64,000 bases of DNA from Acanthornis magna (Eukaryota > Chordata > Aves > Passeriformes > Acanthizidae): contig JAWUZG010000015.1 of assembly GCA_036785705.1 (NCBI GenBank), forward strand, positions 3,549,001-3,613,000, in the 5' to 3' direction. Under the pieces are notes generated by a model. The model did no database searches and had not been told where the DNA came from. It saw nothing but the letters and a program-made list of their open reading frames with translations. This document shows positions 26,401 through 37,830 of the stretch, piece after piece. Position 1 is the first letter of the stretch. The number at the start of each line of letters is the position of its first letter. The position numbers and the translations under genes are program-made.

Positions 26401-27420
26401 TGGACTGAAGCGACAACAACAGCAAAGCACAAGAGAGCTTTGATTTCCCCCCAAGGCCCTGCATGGGCTGGATTAGACAGTGGTGGGACTCATTAACTTC
26501 CAAAACAGCTCTGTGCTCATTGTTGAGAGCAGTTTCTTGACCTACTGGAGCTGATTTATTTTTTGCAGACCAGTCTGGTTGCCCACCCAAAGTCCAGAGA
26601 AATCCATTGCCCTGTGGTGGCAATGAGTGACCATGATCTCTGCCCATCCCTCAGCTTTGTGTGTTGCTGCCAGTGAAATGCAGCTCTGGTGCACGCTGGG
26701 AAACTCAGTGGGATGAGAGGCAAATAAAATCTTGTTGCAGGCATTTTTCTACCCAGTTGGTGACTTTGGGCTGAAGGGAAAAGAGTTGGTGGTACCAAAG
26801 GTTAGATTTGGCCCCATTGACCTGGGCTAAGCACCAGGTTTATTTGTGCTTTCACCCTCATAGCTGCACTCATTTACAAATTGCTGGTGGAGCTTTCAGT
26901 GCAGAGAGGAAGGAGGTGCTCTTAGCAGCAGTGTTCCTCCTGGATCTGTGGGAAGTGCTGTATTCAACACGGGAACAGAAAATGAGTGTGCTACAAGAGT
27001 GAGCTCGCTGTGGGGCTGGAGGCTCCACCCTCTTGCTGGAGCCAATTTAAACACTTTTACGGGGCAGAGCCTTTCTCCAGTTCTGGTTTAAAACAGTGAT
27101 CAGACGTGGAGGTGCCAGAAATCTCAGAGTATTTCCGTGCCAGCCCTGCAGCTGTTAAAGGACACAGACTTGGGATAAGGCTCAAATAAACATCCAGGGT
27201 TCTTTTTTTTTTTTTTTTTCCTATTGAATGTTTAAATGAATGAAAGGTGAGCTCCTAACCTTCTGAGATTTCCAACTTATTAAACCTAGGAAATGCAATA
27301 GAGTACTCCACTCAATGTTTTTCTGTGTTTTGCCTTCCAAATTTCCCTGAATTGCCATGTCTCCTTCCGATCCCTGCTCTGTGATCCTGTCTGCCTATTA
27401 CTATTGGAGACAAACTGAAG
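17401..27420. other. Non-coding background
   Basis: No gene is recognised over about 10 kb. Positions 18700-19100 are TAAT-rich and compositionally like a conserved non-coding element. A minus-strand frame of 190 codons at 24521-25093 is the longest outside the satellite block and is listed separately. Simple sequence includes a pyrimidine-rich patch around 21058-21085, a GT-rich patch near 22021-22050, an ATT run near 22235-22249, and a T17 run at 27203-27219. Confidence 0.6.
24521..25093 (-). other. Longest non-repeat open frame (190 codons), probably not a gene
   Basis: The frame is uninterrupted from an ATG at its 5' end on the minus strand. The predicted product is hydrophobic-rich in the middle (residues about 75-135) and Ser/Lys-rich at the ends. 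I recognise no domain, signal peptide arrangement or catalytic motif. It has no upstream promoter or downstream polyadenylation signal that I can defend, and composition matches the surrounding non-coding DNA. A chance frame is the most likely explanation; a degraded retrocopy is a less likely alternative. Confidence 0.15.
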
Positions 27421-27620
27421 AAAGAAGCTTTCTTCATAAGCGAGCCCAATATTAGACATATAAATAATGCATCCCTCAGCATTATTTATAATGCAGTAGC
27501 ATCACTGTGCTGTATCATATGCAATTTCACGTTGCTGCTTTTTAACTGCTTTCCTGCCAGGCACACCCTTCAGAAAGTTCTAAAGCAGCATCAGCTGCCT
27601 GTTTGATATTTCCCTTTCTG
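27421..27620. promoter_or_regulatory. Candidate conserved non-coding element with hairpin
   Basis: AT-rich, high-complexity sequence with POU-like ATGCAT and ATGCAAT cores and a MEF2-like TATTTATA, centred on the perfect inverted repeat at 27459-27490. No open frame or repeat family explains it. The regulatory call is inference from motif content only. Confidence 0.3.
27459..27490. repeat. Perfect inverted repeat, 12-bp arms, 8-nt loop
   Basis: TATAAATAATGC at 27459-27470 and GCATTATTTATA at 27479-27490 are exact reverse complements around ATCCCTCA. The stem is AT-rich and shorter than a typical miRNA precursor, so a DNA-level palindrome for paired transcription factor sites is more plausible than an RNA gene. 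Confidence 0.9.
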
Positions 27621-30600
27621 ATACAGCTACTAGTTATGCTGAGACGTTTTCATGCACAAGGCAGAGACAAGGTTTAAATTACAATACCAGTGAGTACAAT
27701 GCTGTGTGTAATACCATTGGGACCTGATAGTGAAAAAATGTTCTGCATAAGAAAAATGACCAGCAAGGCCATAGTAGGGTGTGATAACTGTTTTAGGCTT
27801 TTTTTTTTGGTGTGAATGCTGTGCTTGGAGTGACTTTTAAGTTATTGCAGAGAGATAATAGCAGAATATACTGTTCTACTGGTCAATTGCCCCACGTAGA
27901 CCAGTTTGGTTTGTTGTTTTTTTAATTGTGAAATAGAATGCTTTTGTGTCCTGCACACACACACAAAATCTGGAATAACAATACCAAGGCTTATCTTTGC
28001 AAGATCAAATGAAAGCCGTGGTTGAATGTTCCATTTGTTTCTTAATGAGTAGTGTCAGGCTGTGCCGTGTGCTTAACAAAAGCATATGTGCAGATATTGT
28101 TCTGTTATGATTACAGTACAATTATATCATGTCTGTAATAGATTACTACATCTGGCCTTTTCTTGGTTTAGGAAATCGAGAAGGAGATTAGTTGATTAAC
28201 TTCTGAGAATGTGCCTCAATAATTAAAAAAAAAAAAAAATCATTTTTGTGTTAGCCACATTCCCATACAGTCAGGTTTGGGAGAACAGTTCTTTTAGGTT
28301 TTGAATGGGAAGTTGGTCCGGTTTTATATTTGATTTTTTTTCCCAGGGGAGTGGGGTCTTTTGTGTGGGGCTTTTCTTTATTTTTTCTTTAAAGAAGAAA
28401 ACACTTTTAATTATTCAGCTGTCTATAAACTCGTTTTTATTTTGAACCAAACCAGACAACAGAAACAAAGTGAAATAGGACTTTAAGAAAGCTACAGCTG
28501 GGAAATAAAGTACTTTAATTAATATATGGCAATGTGTTATATTACAATAATTTCATGTTTCACTGTTACCTCTGTGTGCAGCAATTGTTCTATTCTATCC
28601 TGCAGTTTAATACAAGAGCCTTCCTTTGTGAGGACAGTGGGGCATGTGAAGTACAGCAGTGTCTTTTCAGACATAAATTTATTTTTATTTAATATACCAA
28701 AATCTCAAAACCTTGTGTGAGTAGGTGGAATCAACTTTATTTGCTGCTCAGCTCTCTTCACAACATACATCTGTGTTCTCTAATCACTGCCTTTTACTTG
28801 CAGACACATCCCATTTTCCAAGAGATGAGGTAGTAAGAGTCAAAATGTTGGCTGGGAATGAGTGGCTGCTCCAGCCTGTGCTGGGCCTGTGCTAGAACTC
28901 AGCTCTGGGGCTGCTGTATGAACTGCAAAGGTGGGAAGAGCTTACCTGCTGTATTAGTTACTAATCCAAATCTAGGCAGACTCAGCTTTTATTTTTGGCT
29001 TCAGCTCCATTTTATGACCAGAAGTTGGTATTTGTTTATTACTGGTGTTTAACTTTGGCAGGAGATAATGGTTTTGAGGAATACAGAAGCTTGGATTTGT
29101 TTCCTGGGGTCTGTCATGGGTGAAGGTGCAGTTCCCAGCACATTTGTGCCTTGAATAGTGTTGGTATTAACTTGTAATGGAACATTTAAAGTTTGGGTCT
29201 GTTTAACAAAAATGGTGTTAGAACTTTCCTATCTATTTTAATTTTTTTTTTTTTTAACTGTTGTAAAGTCAAAGGATTGGACTGGAAAGGATCTTTCAGG
29301 AATTCTCTCGATCCATAACCTGACTCAAACTGTACCTGACTGCTCAATATTGTCTTTATGGGCTCTGCACTACAACAGCTGCAAGCTGCCCACTTTTTCC
29401 CCACATCTTCTCCTTGGGTTTGGCTTGCAATATTCTGATCACTTATTATTGACTGTCAAGAGGTGATACCAACCCTCACCCAACCTCTGTTAAAAATCTT
29501 CCTCCCCTGGGCTGTGCAGAGGTAATGTGATGGCAGAGGAAATTCTCTCTCTGCTGCCTCTCCTGCTGCTAAAGCCATTGCCCCGTGCTTCCTACACCAC
29601 GTGCATGCTTTTATTTCTGTGAAGTTGTTTCTTTTTCATTGCCCTGGATTTTGATTTTGGGCAGACTGTGTTCTGGCAGTGTTTGCTGAACGATGCCTTG
29701 ATGTGTGATTAATGCCCTTAGGTGCTATGCTAATACAAATAATTAATGAAGGGCTCTTTAATTCTTTTTCATAATAAATGTTATGTGGCATGTCTGAAAT
29801 ACAGCTAAGATGGAGCTATGTGCACCAAAATAGGCATATCTGTAGGCATTCTGGTGTATTAAAATGCACAGTTTTATTATCAGTAACTTTCTATGCCCTG
29901 CAGGCATTTAAATCCTACTATCCTGAGCAGGAATGAGAAAATAAGAGTTGCCAAAAAGGAGCTCCCTTTATGCCAAAAACCCGAATTGTAATATGGGGAG
30001 GGCTCCACAGTGCTTCTCCCTTCTTCTGGCCACCTCTCTGAAGTTAACCTGTGTGTTCTCCAAACTTGGGCAGAAGTTTATCCTGTCTGTCCACACCCCC
30101 CAGCAGGGGGGATTTAGCTCATTGCTCTGGTTTGGGGTTTTATTTCAGCCTCGTTATTGAGGTACAAAGCCCTGGAGGTCAGAACAAAGCACAGAGCCTG
30201 TGAGTTTTAAGGTGCTATTTGCTATGTGCTTTTCAAGCTTTTGTGATAAAAGGAGATGCAGGTACAGTTCCAAGCTGGGGCTTAAAGAAGATTTTGTGGA
30301 GTGCCAAACCTAGTGAGGATATTTGATTTATATATTTTCATGTGTAAAGCTGGGGAAGGTTTTTTACAGTTACAGGTTTCTCAAGCCTTACTCCTCCTCT
30401 GAGTGCGAGCAGGTGATAACAAACTGTTTGGATTGCATAGATAAGAGATTATTTCCCTCTCCCCGTTAAACAACATTTCAATTACAGCAGCGCTGGTATG
30501 ATGGGATGCTCTGCACTGACTTTATCCCGTGTTCAGCAAGAGCACCGGATATTTTAGAGTGTGTTGGAGCAGGGTAATTGCTGGGCTGTGATCCCTGGCA

Positions 30601-31480
30601 GTCATTGGGGTGGGGAAGGAGGAAACAAGAAAAGCCACATTACAAAGCCTTCATGAGGAAGGGTGGATTTTCAGTGGCCTGAAGGGTACCTTTGGAGACA
30701 GAGAGAAAAAGCAGAGTTGTTTGTGACTTGTGAGGTGTGTAGGGCCTCCATTTCTCCTTGAACTTACCCACATTTTTGTTCATTTTTTTCTGTTAACTAC
30801 TTTTAAAAAAGAACAGATGCATCATTTGACGCGTGAGACTGTTGTAGCTCTTGGCTTGTGGTGTGGGCTGGAGGATCCCACACTGCCCTGTACCACACTG
30901 GGGAATGGGACTGGGCTGTGGTTTTCCTTATTCCTGAGGAGTGGGAAAGCATCGCCCTGGATAAGGAGCACCATCAGCTGCAGCAGGTTCCTGCTGGGCC
31001 CTTAGCAGTTTTTCCCCTCGTCCTTCAGCTCAGCTACATGGCATGCATTTGTTTTTCTTTAGCTCCTGGAGAAAACAAACAGCAGAGTCCAAAAAAGACA
31101 GGATTTTCTAATCTCCCATAAAAAGGCTATGGAAATTTGAAAGGAGAGGAAGGCGATAGTATCGCCTGCACTGAGATGGCAATTATGGGTCGTGGGAGGA
31201 AGTGTATAAAGCCTTATTGAGTGGAGATAGCTGAGATGGCTGCAGGGGCCTGCATGGTGCGAGGAAAAGGCTGGAGGAAACCCTTATCAGACCTGTTATC
31301 CTGTCTCTGTCATTCCCATACAGATTAATGAGCTCCAGGATGCCCTCAGCCATGTTCAGACCGGAGTCTGTTTATCCCAAAATAGAAGGCTCTGTCTTGT
31401 GCCAGAGTGTCATATTCCCAGGCCAGCAGCACCATTGTGTTTTATTACCCCATTGTATTCAGGGGTTATGTCCAAACTTT
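27621..31480. other. Non-coding background
   Basis: No gene is recognised. Positions 29690-29930 carry a TAAT-rich stretch similar in character to the other candidate non-coding elements. Simple sequence includes A14 near 28226-28239 and a T run near 29242-29255. Confidence 0.6.
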
Positions 31481-31499
31481 TCCTCTCAGCCCCTTAATC

Positions 31500-31920
31500 A
31501 CTGTTTTGATGGATGAGCTCCATGAGAAAAGCTGCTGTGGGCCTCTGTCTGTGCCGAGGACCTGGTGTGGATCAAAATGGTGCTTGGCCCTTGCTGAGGC
31601 TCGGCTTCCTAATTGCTCCTGCCCCAGCTCTCGGCAAAGCAAGGTGGAGGTCTCAGCCCTTCCTGCACCAAACCCTTTGGAAGGAGCGGGATGGGGAGGA
31701 CAGGAGCAGCGGCGTTGGCTCTGCCCTGTCACGCTGTCCTGAAGGACATTTGTGGGATGGCACCGGGGCGGGTGAAAGCCAGATTCACGTGTTTGGGAAC
31801 ATGCCCTGCCCTGCTGAACCCCAGCTGTCCTTTCCACCCCCGGCTGTGGAGCTGCTGGAGCCTGGCAGCAGCGCCATGACCCCGCAGTCATTAACGCCGC
31901 GGGACGTGCGGCTCCGCTGA
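31500..31920. promoter_or_regulatory. CpG-richer GC segment, possible CpG-island-like element
   Basis: This segment is clearly more GC- and CpG-rich than the AT-rich sequence around it, with CpGs clustered at 31685-31715, 31760-31775 and especially 31870-31920 (for example GCCGCGGGACGTGCGGC). High GC explains the overlapping open frames on both strands (135 and 172 codons), neither of which resembles a known protein. There is no TATA box or initiator I can defend. It could be an orphan CpG island, an alternative promoter or an enhancer. Confidence 0.3.
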
Positions 31921-31959
31921 AGGCTCCTGGCTGCTCTGCCATTTCCCTCGTGCAATCCC

Positions 31960-32430
31960 GGGGAATTATCCATATCTCTGACAAGAGAATAGGTTACTAA
32001 TGCACCAACACAGCTGTTTTGACACTTTTGATGAATAACATTCAATACTATTAATTGGAACAATTGCTTTTCATTTAACTAAATCACTAGAATTGCTAAA
32101 CTAAATTGAAACGGAATGTAATTTTGCCTCGCTCTCCTTTAATATGGGCCTCTAAATGTCTTCTCCCTGAAGAATTAGTAACTTAATCACCTACCAGTGA
32201 TAACTGTTTCATAGCCCTCAGCTGGAAGGCTTTCCTGCTAAGCAGTATTGCCTGGGAGTAGAGTGTTATAGCAGGGAACAAATCCCATCTCTTTCCTTTC
32301 TCCCCCTCTCTGCTGCAATATTAATCATATTAAAAATGATTCTCTTCCTCTTTCTCTGTTCCAGAAGGATCTTTATAGATCATCATAATTTCACCCCGCT
32401 CCTTTTTGCATTGTATCAATCACTTGGCAT
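31960..32430. promoter_or_regulatory. Candidate conserved non-coding element
   Basis: Directly next to the CpG-rich segment the sequence switches to AT-rich, complex DNA dense in homeodomain and SOX-like cores (CTATTAATTGG, GGAACAATTGC, ATTAATCATATTAA). It has no repeat family and no open frame of note. The pairing of a CpG-rich segment with an AT-rich motif-dense segment is what suggests regulatory sequence; conservation is untested. Confidence 0.28.
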
Positions 32431-34842
32431 GTCTAACAGGGTGCACAACAATTATATCTGTCTGCTATGTTAGAGATGGATTTTTGCTGTCAGTGGATGG
32501 GAGATGGGCTCTTGTTCATTTTCCAATAAACTTGTCATCCAGAGCACACAACACAAACACTACAGGACAATGTGGTCACCACCCTGACCTAAACATTTGG
32601 AAGGTATGACTGCATGGCAAATGTTAAGCTGCCTTTATTTATTTGTTAAAATAACCCCCAACCAGTTATGGCATAAATAAAAATAGTGTGAAATGCATTA
32701 CCTTAAATTTATAAACTAAAGAGCAGGTCCACTGGCCAGGAGCTTCTGCACTCTGAAGACAAAAGAGAGTGGGAAGAGCTAAGGCAAAATAAATAAAAGC
32801 CAAACAGATGTAATTCAGAGCACACTAGATCCCCATTTTAGGCTTTGCTTTTTTGCGTGGGGTGGAACAGAGTGGTCTTGGTTGCAGATGAATTCACTCA
32901 CCTGTTTTTTTGGGTTACAGAATGAACTCAAATCTGCTGCTGGGGTTATGCCAACATTTCCCTTCAACACTTTTAGACTATTAATGACAAAAGGCCTTTC
33001 CTAAAAGCAGAGCTGTGCAGATTCCTGCAGGGTTCAAGGCTGTTGTCTGAGGATGAGATTCTCTACGTGCGTTACCACTGTAATTGAACCTACGTATGTC
33101 CCAGCCACATTCCACTGAATCAAAGAGTTGATTTTTGGTTAATGTGTCTGGCAAATTTATATCTCTCTGAGTGATGCATAGAACTGTGATGCTTCTGTGG
33201 TGCTTGAACACTTTTTCTCTGTTTGTCTCAAAAAAATTTAGGGTTCTATAGCAAAATGTCTTGCTATAATTAGTTGTCTTTAGTTCTTATTTTTCCATGT
33301 ACACATCTGAAAATTCATCTGCATCTGCAGTCTTTTAGTTTTAAGTCATGTGAGTAGTTAATTTACGTCTCTGGGTGTTGGTTCTGTTTCCTGTCAGAAA
33401 AAATTCTTCCAGAAAAATGCTCCCAGAAAATTAACATGGACTCCGTTCACAAATTGCTAGTGAATACCTGCAGCTGTATTAACTGTGAATAATTAAAAAG
33501 GGTACTTCAAAGTAGATTGGGTGTAAATATTCATTGACATTAGAGAATGAATGTTAGATTAAGTCACCTAACAGAAAAAAAAAAGTGGAGAAACAGCTAC
33601 ACTCTTAGGTGCTTGCTTTAAACTGCTGGAATTTCTGTTGCTGATCCTGTTTTCCTCTTAGCAGAGTTGGATGAGCAGATCATCCTTGCTGTGGAGAAAT
33701 ACTGCTTTACTGCCTACAGGACAGAGCTGCACCTTAGCATTGCTGCTGGACATCCAGTTCATCTAAAATAGTATTTCTGTCCCATTTTTAATGCTCTGTT
33801 TCTTATGCCCCACTCCTGTAGCCTGCTTATACCTGTGCTGAGTTTCCTACATGCTATACAACCTGCCACAGTCCTAAGGATTATTTTAGAGAGGGAATCA
33901 TGGCTAGAGATGGCCTAAGGAGAAAGCTCACTAAAGCCTGAAATTCTTCTGCATATGGCAGTGATTTACAGAGATTCATTGACTCACAGTCTGGCCACTC
34001 ACAAGGTATTTCTAAACATAACTCGGTTTAGACCAGTATCTGGGAGGGGAAAGGGAAGTGTGATAAAGCAAATGATGGAAACTTGCAGCTAGAAGTGTTT
34101 TGGCAGCTGAGGCTGGAGCAGTGCTGCTTGAAAGATGAGCACTCTGTGAATTGAGGGCATCTCAGGAGAAGTAAATCTGCCTTCTCCAACACAGACTGAG
34201 CACTGGCCCAAAGACCCCGGGTAAATAAGAATCAAACTTCACTATAGGACATTTATGTGGTCGTGATTTATTGGTGCTCTCAAAGCCTTTGAACCTTTGC
34301 AGCCCTTTGGGGGAAATGGTGTGTTACAAGGGCTTAAATAAATAAATAAAAAATAAGAAGAAATACATGCCTATAGCTACAGGAAAAACCTATTGTGCCA
34401 TTTGTTCCAAAAGCCTTGACACGTTCAGGGCTTTTTCCTGAATTTGACTTTTTTTTTTTCTATTTTTTTTATAGGATTTTGGTCAGTCAGCCAGTGCTGT
34501 AGGAAATAAAACAACTCTTTGACAGATTCTTGTTTCTCAGTCCCTTTCCCAGCAACTTCCCCCTCTGGTAAAGTGAACTGAGCTGCAGGATTCTGATGGA
34601 AAAATCAAACAAACCGGCCGAGCATGGCTGAGAAGTAATAGAAAACTACTTGGATCTCAAGGCCCTGCCAGTACAAGTTTAACGTAGTGTTGTTCCTTCA
34701 GCAAATGTCAAATATCCTTTTCCATTTTCTGCAGTGTATCGTGTCCTTGGTTCATCCTCCCGTGAGCAGCCTCTGGTGCTGACTGCTCGGGATGTAGCAG
34801 TTCCCTCTTAGCAGAGACTTTCTGCACATCCCACCTGGGCTG
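32431..34842. other. Non-coding background
   Basis: No gene is recognised. An A/T simple repeat of AAAT units lies near 34337-34360 and T runs lie near 34450-34472. The open frames are short and unordered. Confidence 0.65.
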
Positions 34843-35305
34843 TCACAGAGCCATGGACTGCTCTGGGTGGGAAGGGACCTTAAAATCCATCCAGCGCCAC
34901 CCCTGCCATGGGCAGGGACACCTTCCGCTGTCCTAGGCTGCTCCAAGACCCATCCAGTCTGGCCTTGGACACTGCCAGGGATCCAGGGGCTGCCACAGCT
35001 TCTCTGCACACCTGTGCCAGGGCCTGCCCACCCTCACAGGGAAGGATTTCTTTCTAGCATCCAACCTAAATCTCTTCTCTTCTTCTTTAGTCATTTCCTT
35101 CATGTCCTACCACTATCTACCTCTCTCCAAACCTTTCATAGCCTCTTTAAGCACTGAAAGCAGCTCTAAAGTCTCTCTGAAGCTTTGTTTTCTCCAGGCC
35201 CAATGACCCATAGGTCTCAGCCTGTCTCCACAGCAGAGGTGCTCCAGCTCTCTGATCATCCTTGTGGCTTCCTCTGGACTTGCTCCTGTGCTCCAGGAGG
35301 GCACA
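34843..35305 (-). mobile_element. CR1 LINE 3' fragment
   Basis: About 460 bp reads on the plus strand as the reverse complement of an avian CR1 3' end. The landmarks occur in the canonical order: GGTGGGAAGGGACCTTAAA near 34866; TGCCATGGGCAGGGACACCTT near 34905; CCATCCAGTCTGGCCTTGGA near 34951; CACCCTCACAGGGAAGGATTT near 35031; TCCAACCTAAATCTC near 35061; CTCAGCCTGTCTCCACAGC near 35217; and TCTGATCATCCTTGTGGCTTC near 35251. It is severely 5'-truncated, as most CR1 copies are, so only the tail and a little of the 3' coding end remain and no functional ORF2 is present. The microsatellite-like terminal repeat is almost absent. Confidence 0.93.
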
Positions 35306-37489
35306 AACACACCTGGCATAGAATGAAGAATATTAATATTATTGCGGGTGTAATTTTAGATATATTTTTAAACATAATTTTGAGACCAGCTGAAGTTGGA
35401 AAACTTGCGAGAGAAATGTTGGAACAGTTAGGTATCAGGGAGAAGTTTCTTGTGTCAGTGGCTCAGCATGGCTCCTATATCCACTCTGTTCTATGCCTCT
35501 GCCAGGAGCCTTCCTCTCCGTGGTTTCTCAATCCTTGCTGTGTCCTGCCTCCTCTAGTTGTTCCAAAAAGTTGATAGTGGATGTGAGCAGGGCTGGCTGC
35601 CTCTCCCCGGAGACGTGGGGCTGGCTCTGTGCTTTACAGATGGGGTGTAGCTGGCTCGGAGGAGTGTGTGTGTGTCTGTAGGGGCTGAAAACTCTGCTGT
35701 GATCTTTCCTTTTTGGATGCTGAGCGAGCCTCCCCCGTGTGCTGCTCTGGAGCACATCCCCCTGTCCTCAGAACAAGAGTGCGTGCGGCAGTTAATGAGA
35801 AACGCTGCAAGCTGAGTCCCAGGAGATGATTAAACCCCACGAGCCAATTAAAAGAAGTGTAATTACACAGCAGGGACAAGTTGTTAAACAAGCTAGAGGT
35901 TATTGTCCTTCAAGTCAACGTACTGGAACAGCCAAGAAAAGCCTACCAGGAGAAACCAGCAGGGCAGTTCTGCTTGGCCTAAGGCTACTTTTGGGGAGGG
36001 CTAATACAGAATTCTGCCTTTTGTCTGCGTTCCTACGTGATCAGTGCTCAGAGCAGACTCAGTCAGCTGAGCTGCCCCTGGACTGGCGTAGGAAATCCAA
36101 GCTGAAATGCTTCCCTAGGCATGAATTCCCTCTGCTGGGAGAAAGGTGTGGGCAGATCAGCCAGCCCAGGGAGCCTGGAGCGTGGCTGGCACAAGCTGGG
36201 ATGTGTCTGAGGCTGTGGAGTTGTACCCAGCCCTGCTCTGAGAGGAATTTCACGCACGAAGCAGACACGGGGGTAATTTGTGGAGTCTGATTAATTCTGC
36301 GCTTTCCTCTGCTCCTGGGTGTCTGCAGACTCACAGCACGATGATAGCACTGCTGGTGGTTGGAAAAGGTTGATTTAACTTTTTTTGGCCTGAATTAAGC
36401 ACAGGGAAGGAGGAGTTTGGAATTAGCAGTTGCTGGTGGTGGAGGAAATGAGTCACATCTCGGTATTTCTGTACATATCCCATCACAGGTGTGTGTAAAG
36501 CTAAATCTACCTCGTCGTGGCTTGGAGTGGTCTTTATTTGATAAAAAAGCTGGGAAACTTCAGTAGGTACCTCCAGCTAGTGCAGGAATTAGCAAAAAAT
36601 GTTAATTGACTGTCAGTCCCGTGTGTCCTGACCACTAGGTGACATCACACACTCAGCGTATTTTGTGAGCACTTCCAGTGGGAATGTTCACACCTGACGT
36701 CCAAACTCGCTTCTGCTCATGCGAGGCACAAGTCCATTTTTTTCAGGCATGTTTTCACTTGAACTCCATGTGATAATAAAAAACCCTAAAGAGTGTAGAT
36801 TTTAGCACAGAGGAAATAACTTTTCTGAAAATGAGACAGTTTGCTAGGGTAGAAATTGAAACAGTTCTGTTCCACTATTGGTCAGACTCTTCATTTGGTG
36901 GAAAACCACAGAAATACTGCATGGATTTGGCCATATTCTGTTCTCAAATGCTCATCTGTGTAACCTGTGACCACTAAAATCTTTTTTTTTTTTGGGTCAA
37001 GATAACTGTAAGCAATACCTTTTAAAATGCCCATTGGAGGGGAAAGGGTGAGGCTAAGCCTCACAGCTCCTCTTACAAAATCAGGGCGGCTAAAGGATTT
37101 TACAATTAATTTTTTACTGTGCCACAGGGTATGTTTGTTTGCCTGTGTATTTAGGCCTCAGCCTGTAGTTAAGAAAATAAATGCACACTTATCATTGGGG
37201 GAAATGTCTCCAGGGGACAGAAGTCTCAATCAGTTGTGGAAAGTGACAACTGGGGAGCCAAACTCAGCCTGTGGAAAGCACTTGTAACATCTAGAGATAG
37301 GCTGGGTCCGCTGTGGGGTTTTATTCCCAGCATCCTGACTGAAAAAACAGCTTCCCTGTTGGAAAATCCCCATGGATCAGCTTCTCAGTCAAGGTCAAAT
37401 CCCCATTTTTTGTACTTTTCTTGGCCATTATTTCAGGTGATAGATGCGCTATTGACTGGCAGCAATGACAGAGTTTGGAATGATGGGGG
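35306..37489. other. Non-coding background
   Basis: No gene is recognised. Positions 35700-36300 are moderately GC-rich, giving a plus-strand frame of 154 codons (35826-36290) with no family resemblance and a minus-strand counterpart, as expected from composition. Confidence 0.6.
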
Positions 37490-37830
37490 AACTGAGGCAT
37501 ATTCAACACACTGGCACACAGCTAACTCATGCTAATGTTCAATAATCCTATCCTGCTGCTACACTCTAATGGCTGTGGGCTTGATAGAGCCCCCTCATTG
37601 AACTGGTGTATTTCTTATGGGCCTGCCCGCCCATCCTTCATGAATTTTTATTAAACAAAACTGTAAGCGGATTGATTTTGTACTCCTTTATTGCATTTTT
37701 ATTTAATTCCTTTCAATGGTGGAGGCTCCATCATGTTATCTCGGCGTAAATCATGCTGGGGCAGCATGCCAAAAAAATAAAAAGACTACAGGATCATACT
37801 TGCATCCAGCGTAAATTTTACTCCTATAAC
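37490..37830. promoter_or_regulatory. Candidate conserved non-coding element
   Basis: Complex AT-rich sequence with TAAT cores and no repeat or coding explanation. It includes a perfect palindrome with CATGCTG at 37752-37758 and CAGCATG at 37762-37768 around GGG. Its texture resembles vertebrate developmental non-coding elements. The call is inference, without alignment. Confidence 0.27.

Noticed and set aside
28826..28845. TGAGGTAGTA, the first ten bases of a let-7-type miRNA
   Set aside because: The bases after it diverge from let-7 and no complementary arm occurs within 100 bp downstream, so no precursor hairpin exists.
29270..29345. Possible plus-strand CR1 3' end (ATTGGACTGGAAAGGATCTT)
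   Set aside because: Similarity fades after about 20 bp and the terminal repeat is missing, so the match is not convincing.
31466..31984. 172-codon minus-strand frame and 135-codon plus-strand frame
   Set aside because: They overlap each other in a GC-rich segment where stops are rare, and neither resembles a known protein.
35826..36290. 154-codon plus-strand frame
   Set aside because: It lies in moderately GC-rich DNA with an overlapping minus-strand frame, has no recognisable domain and no exon signals.
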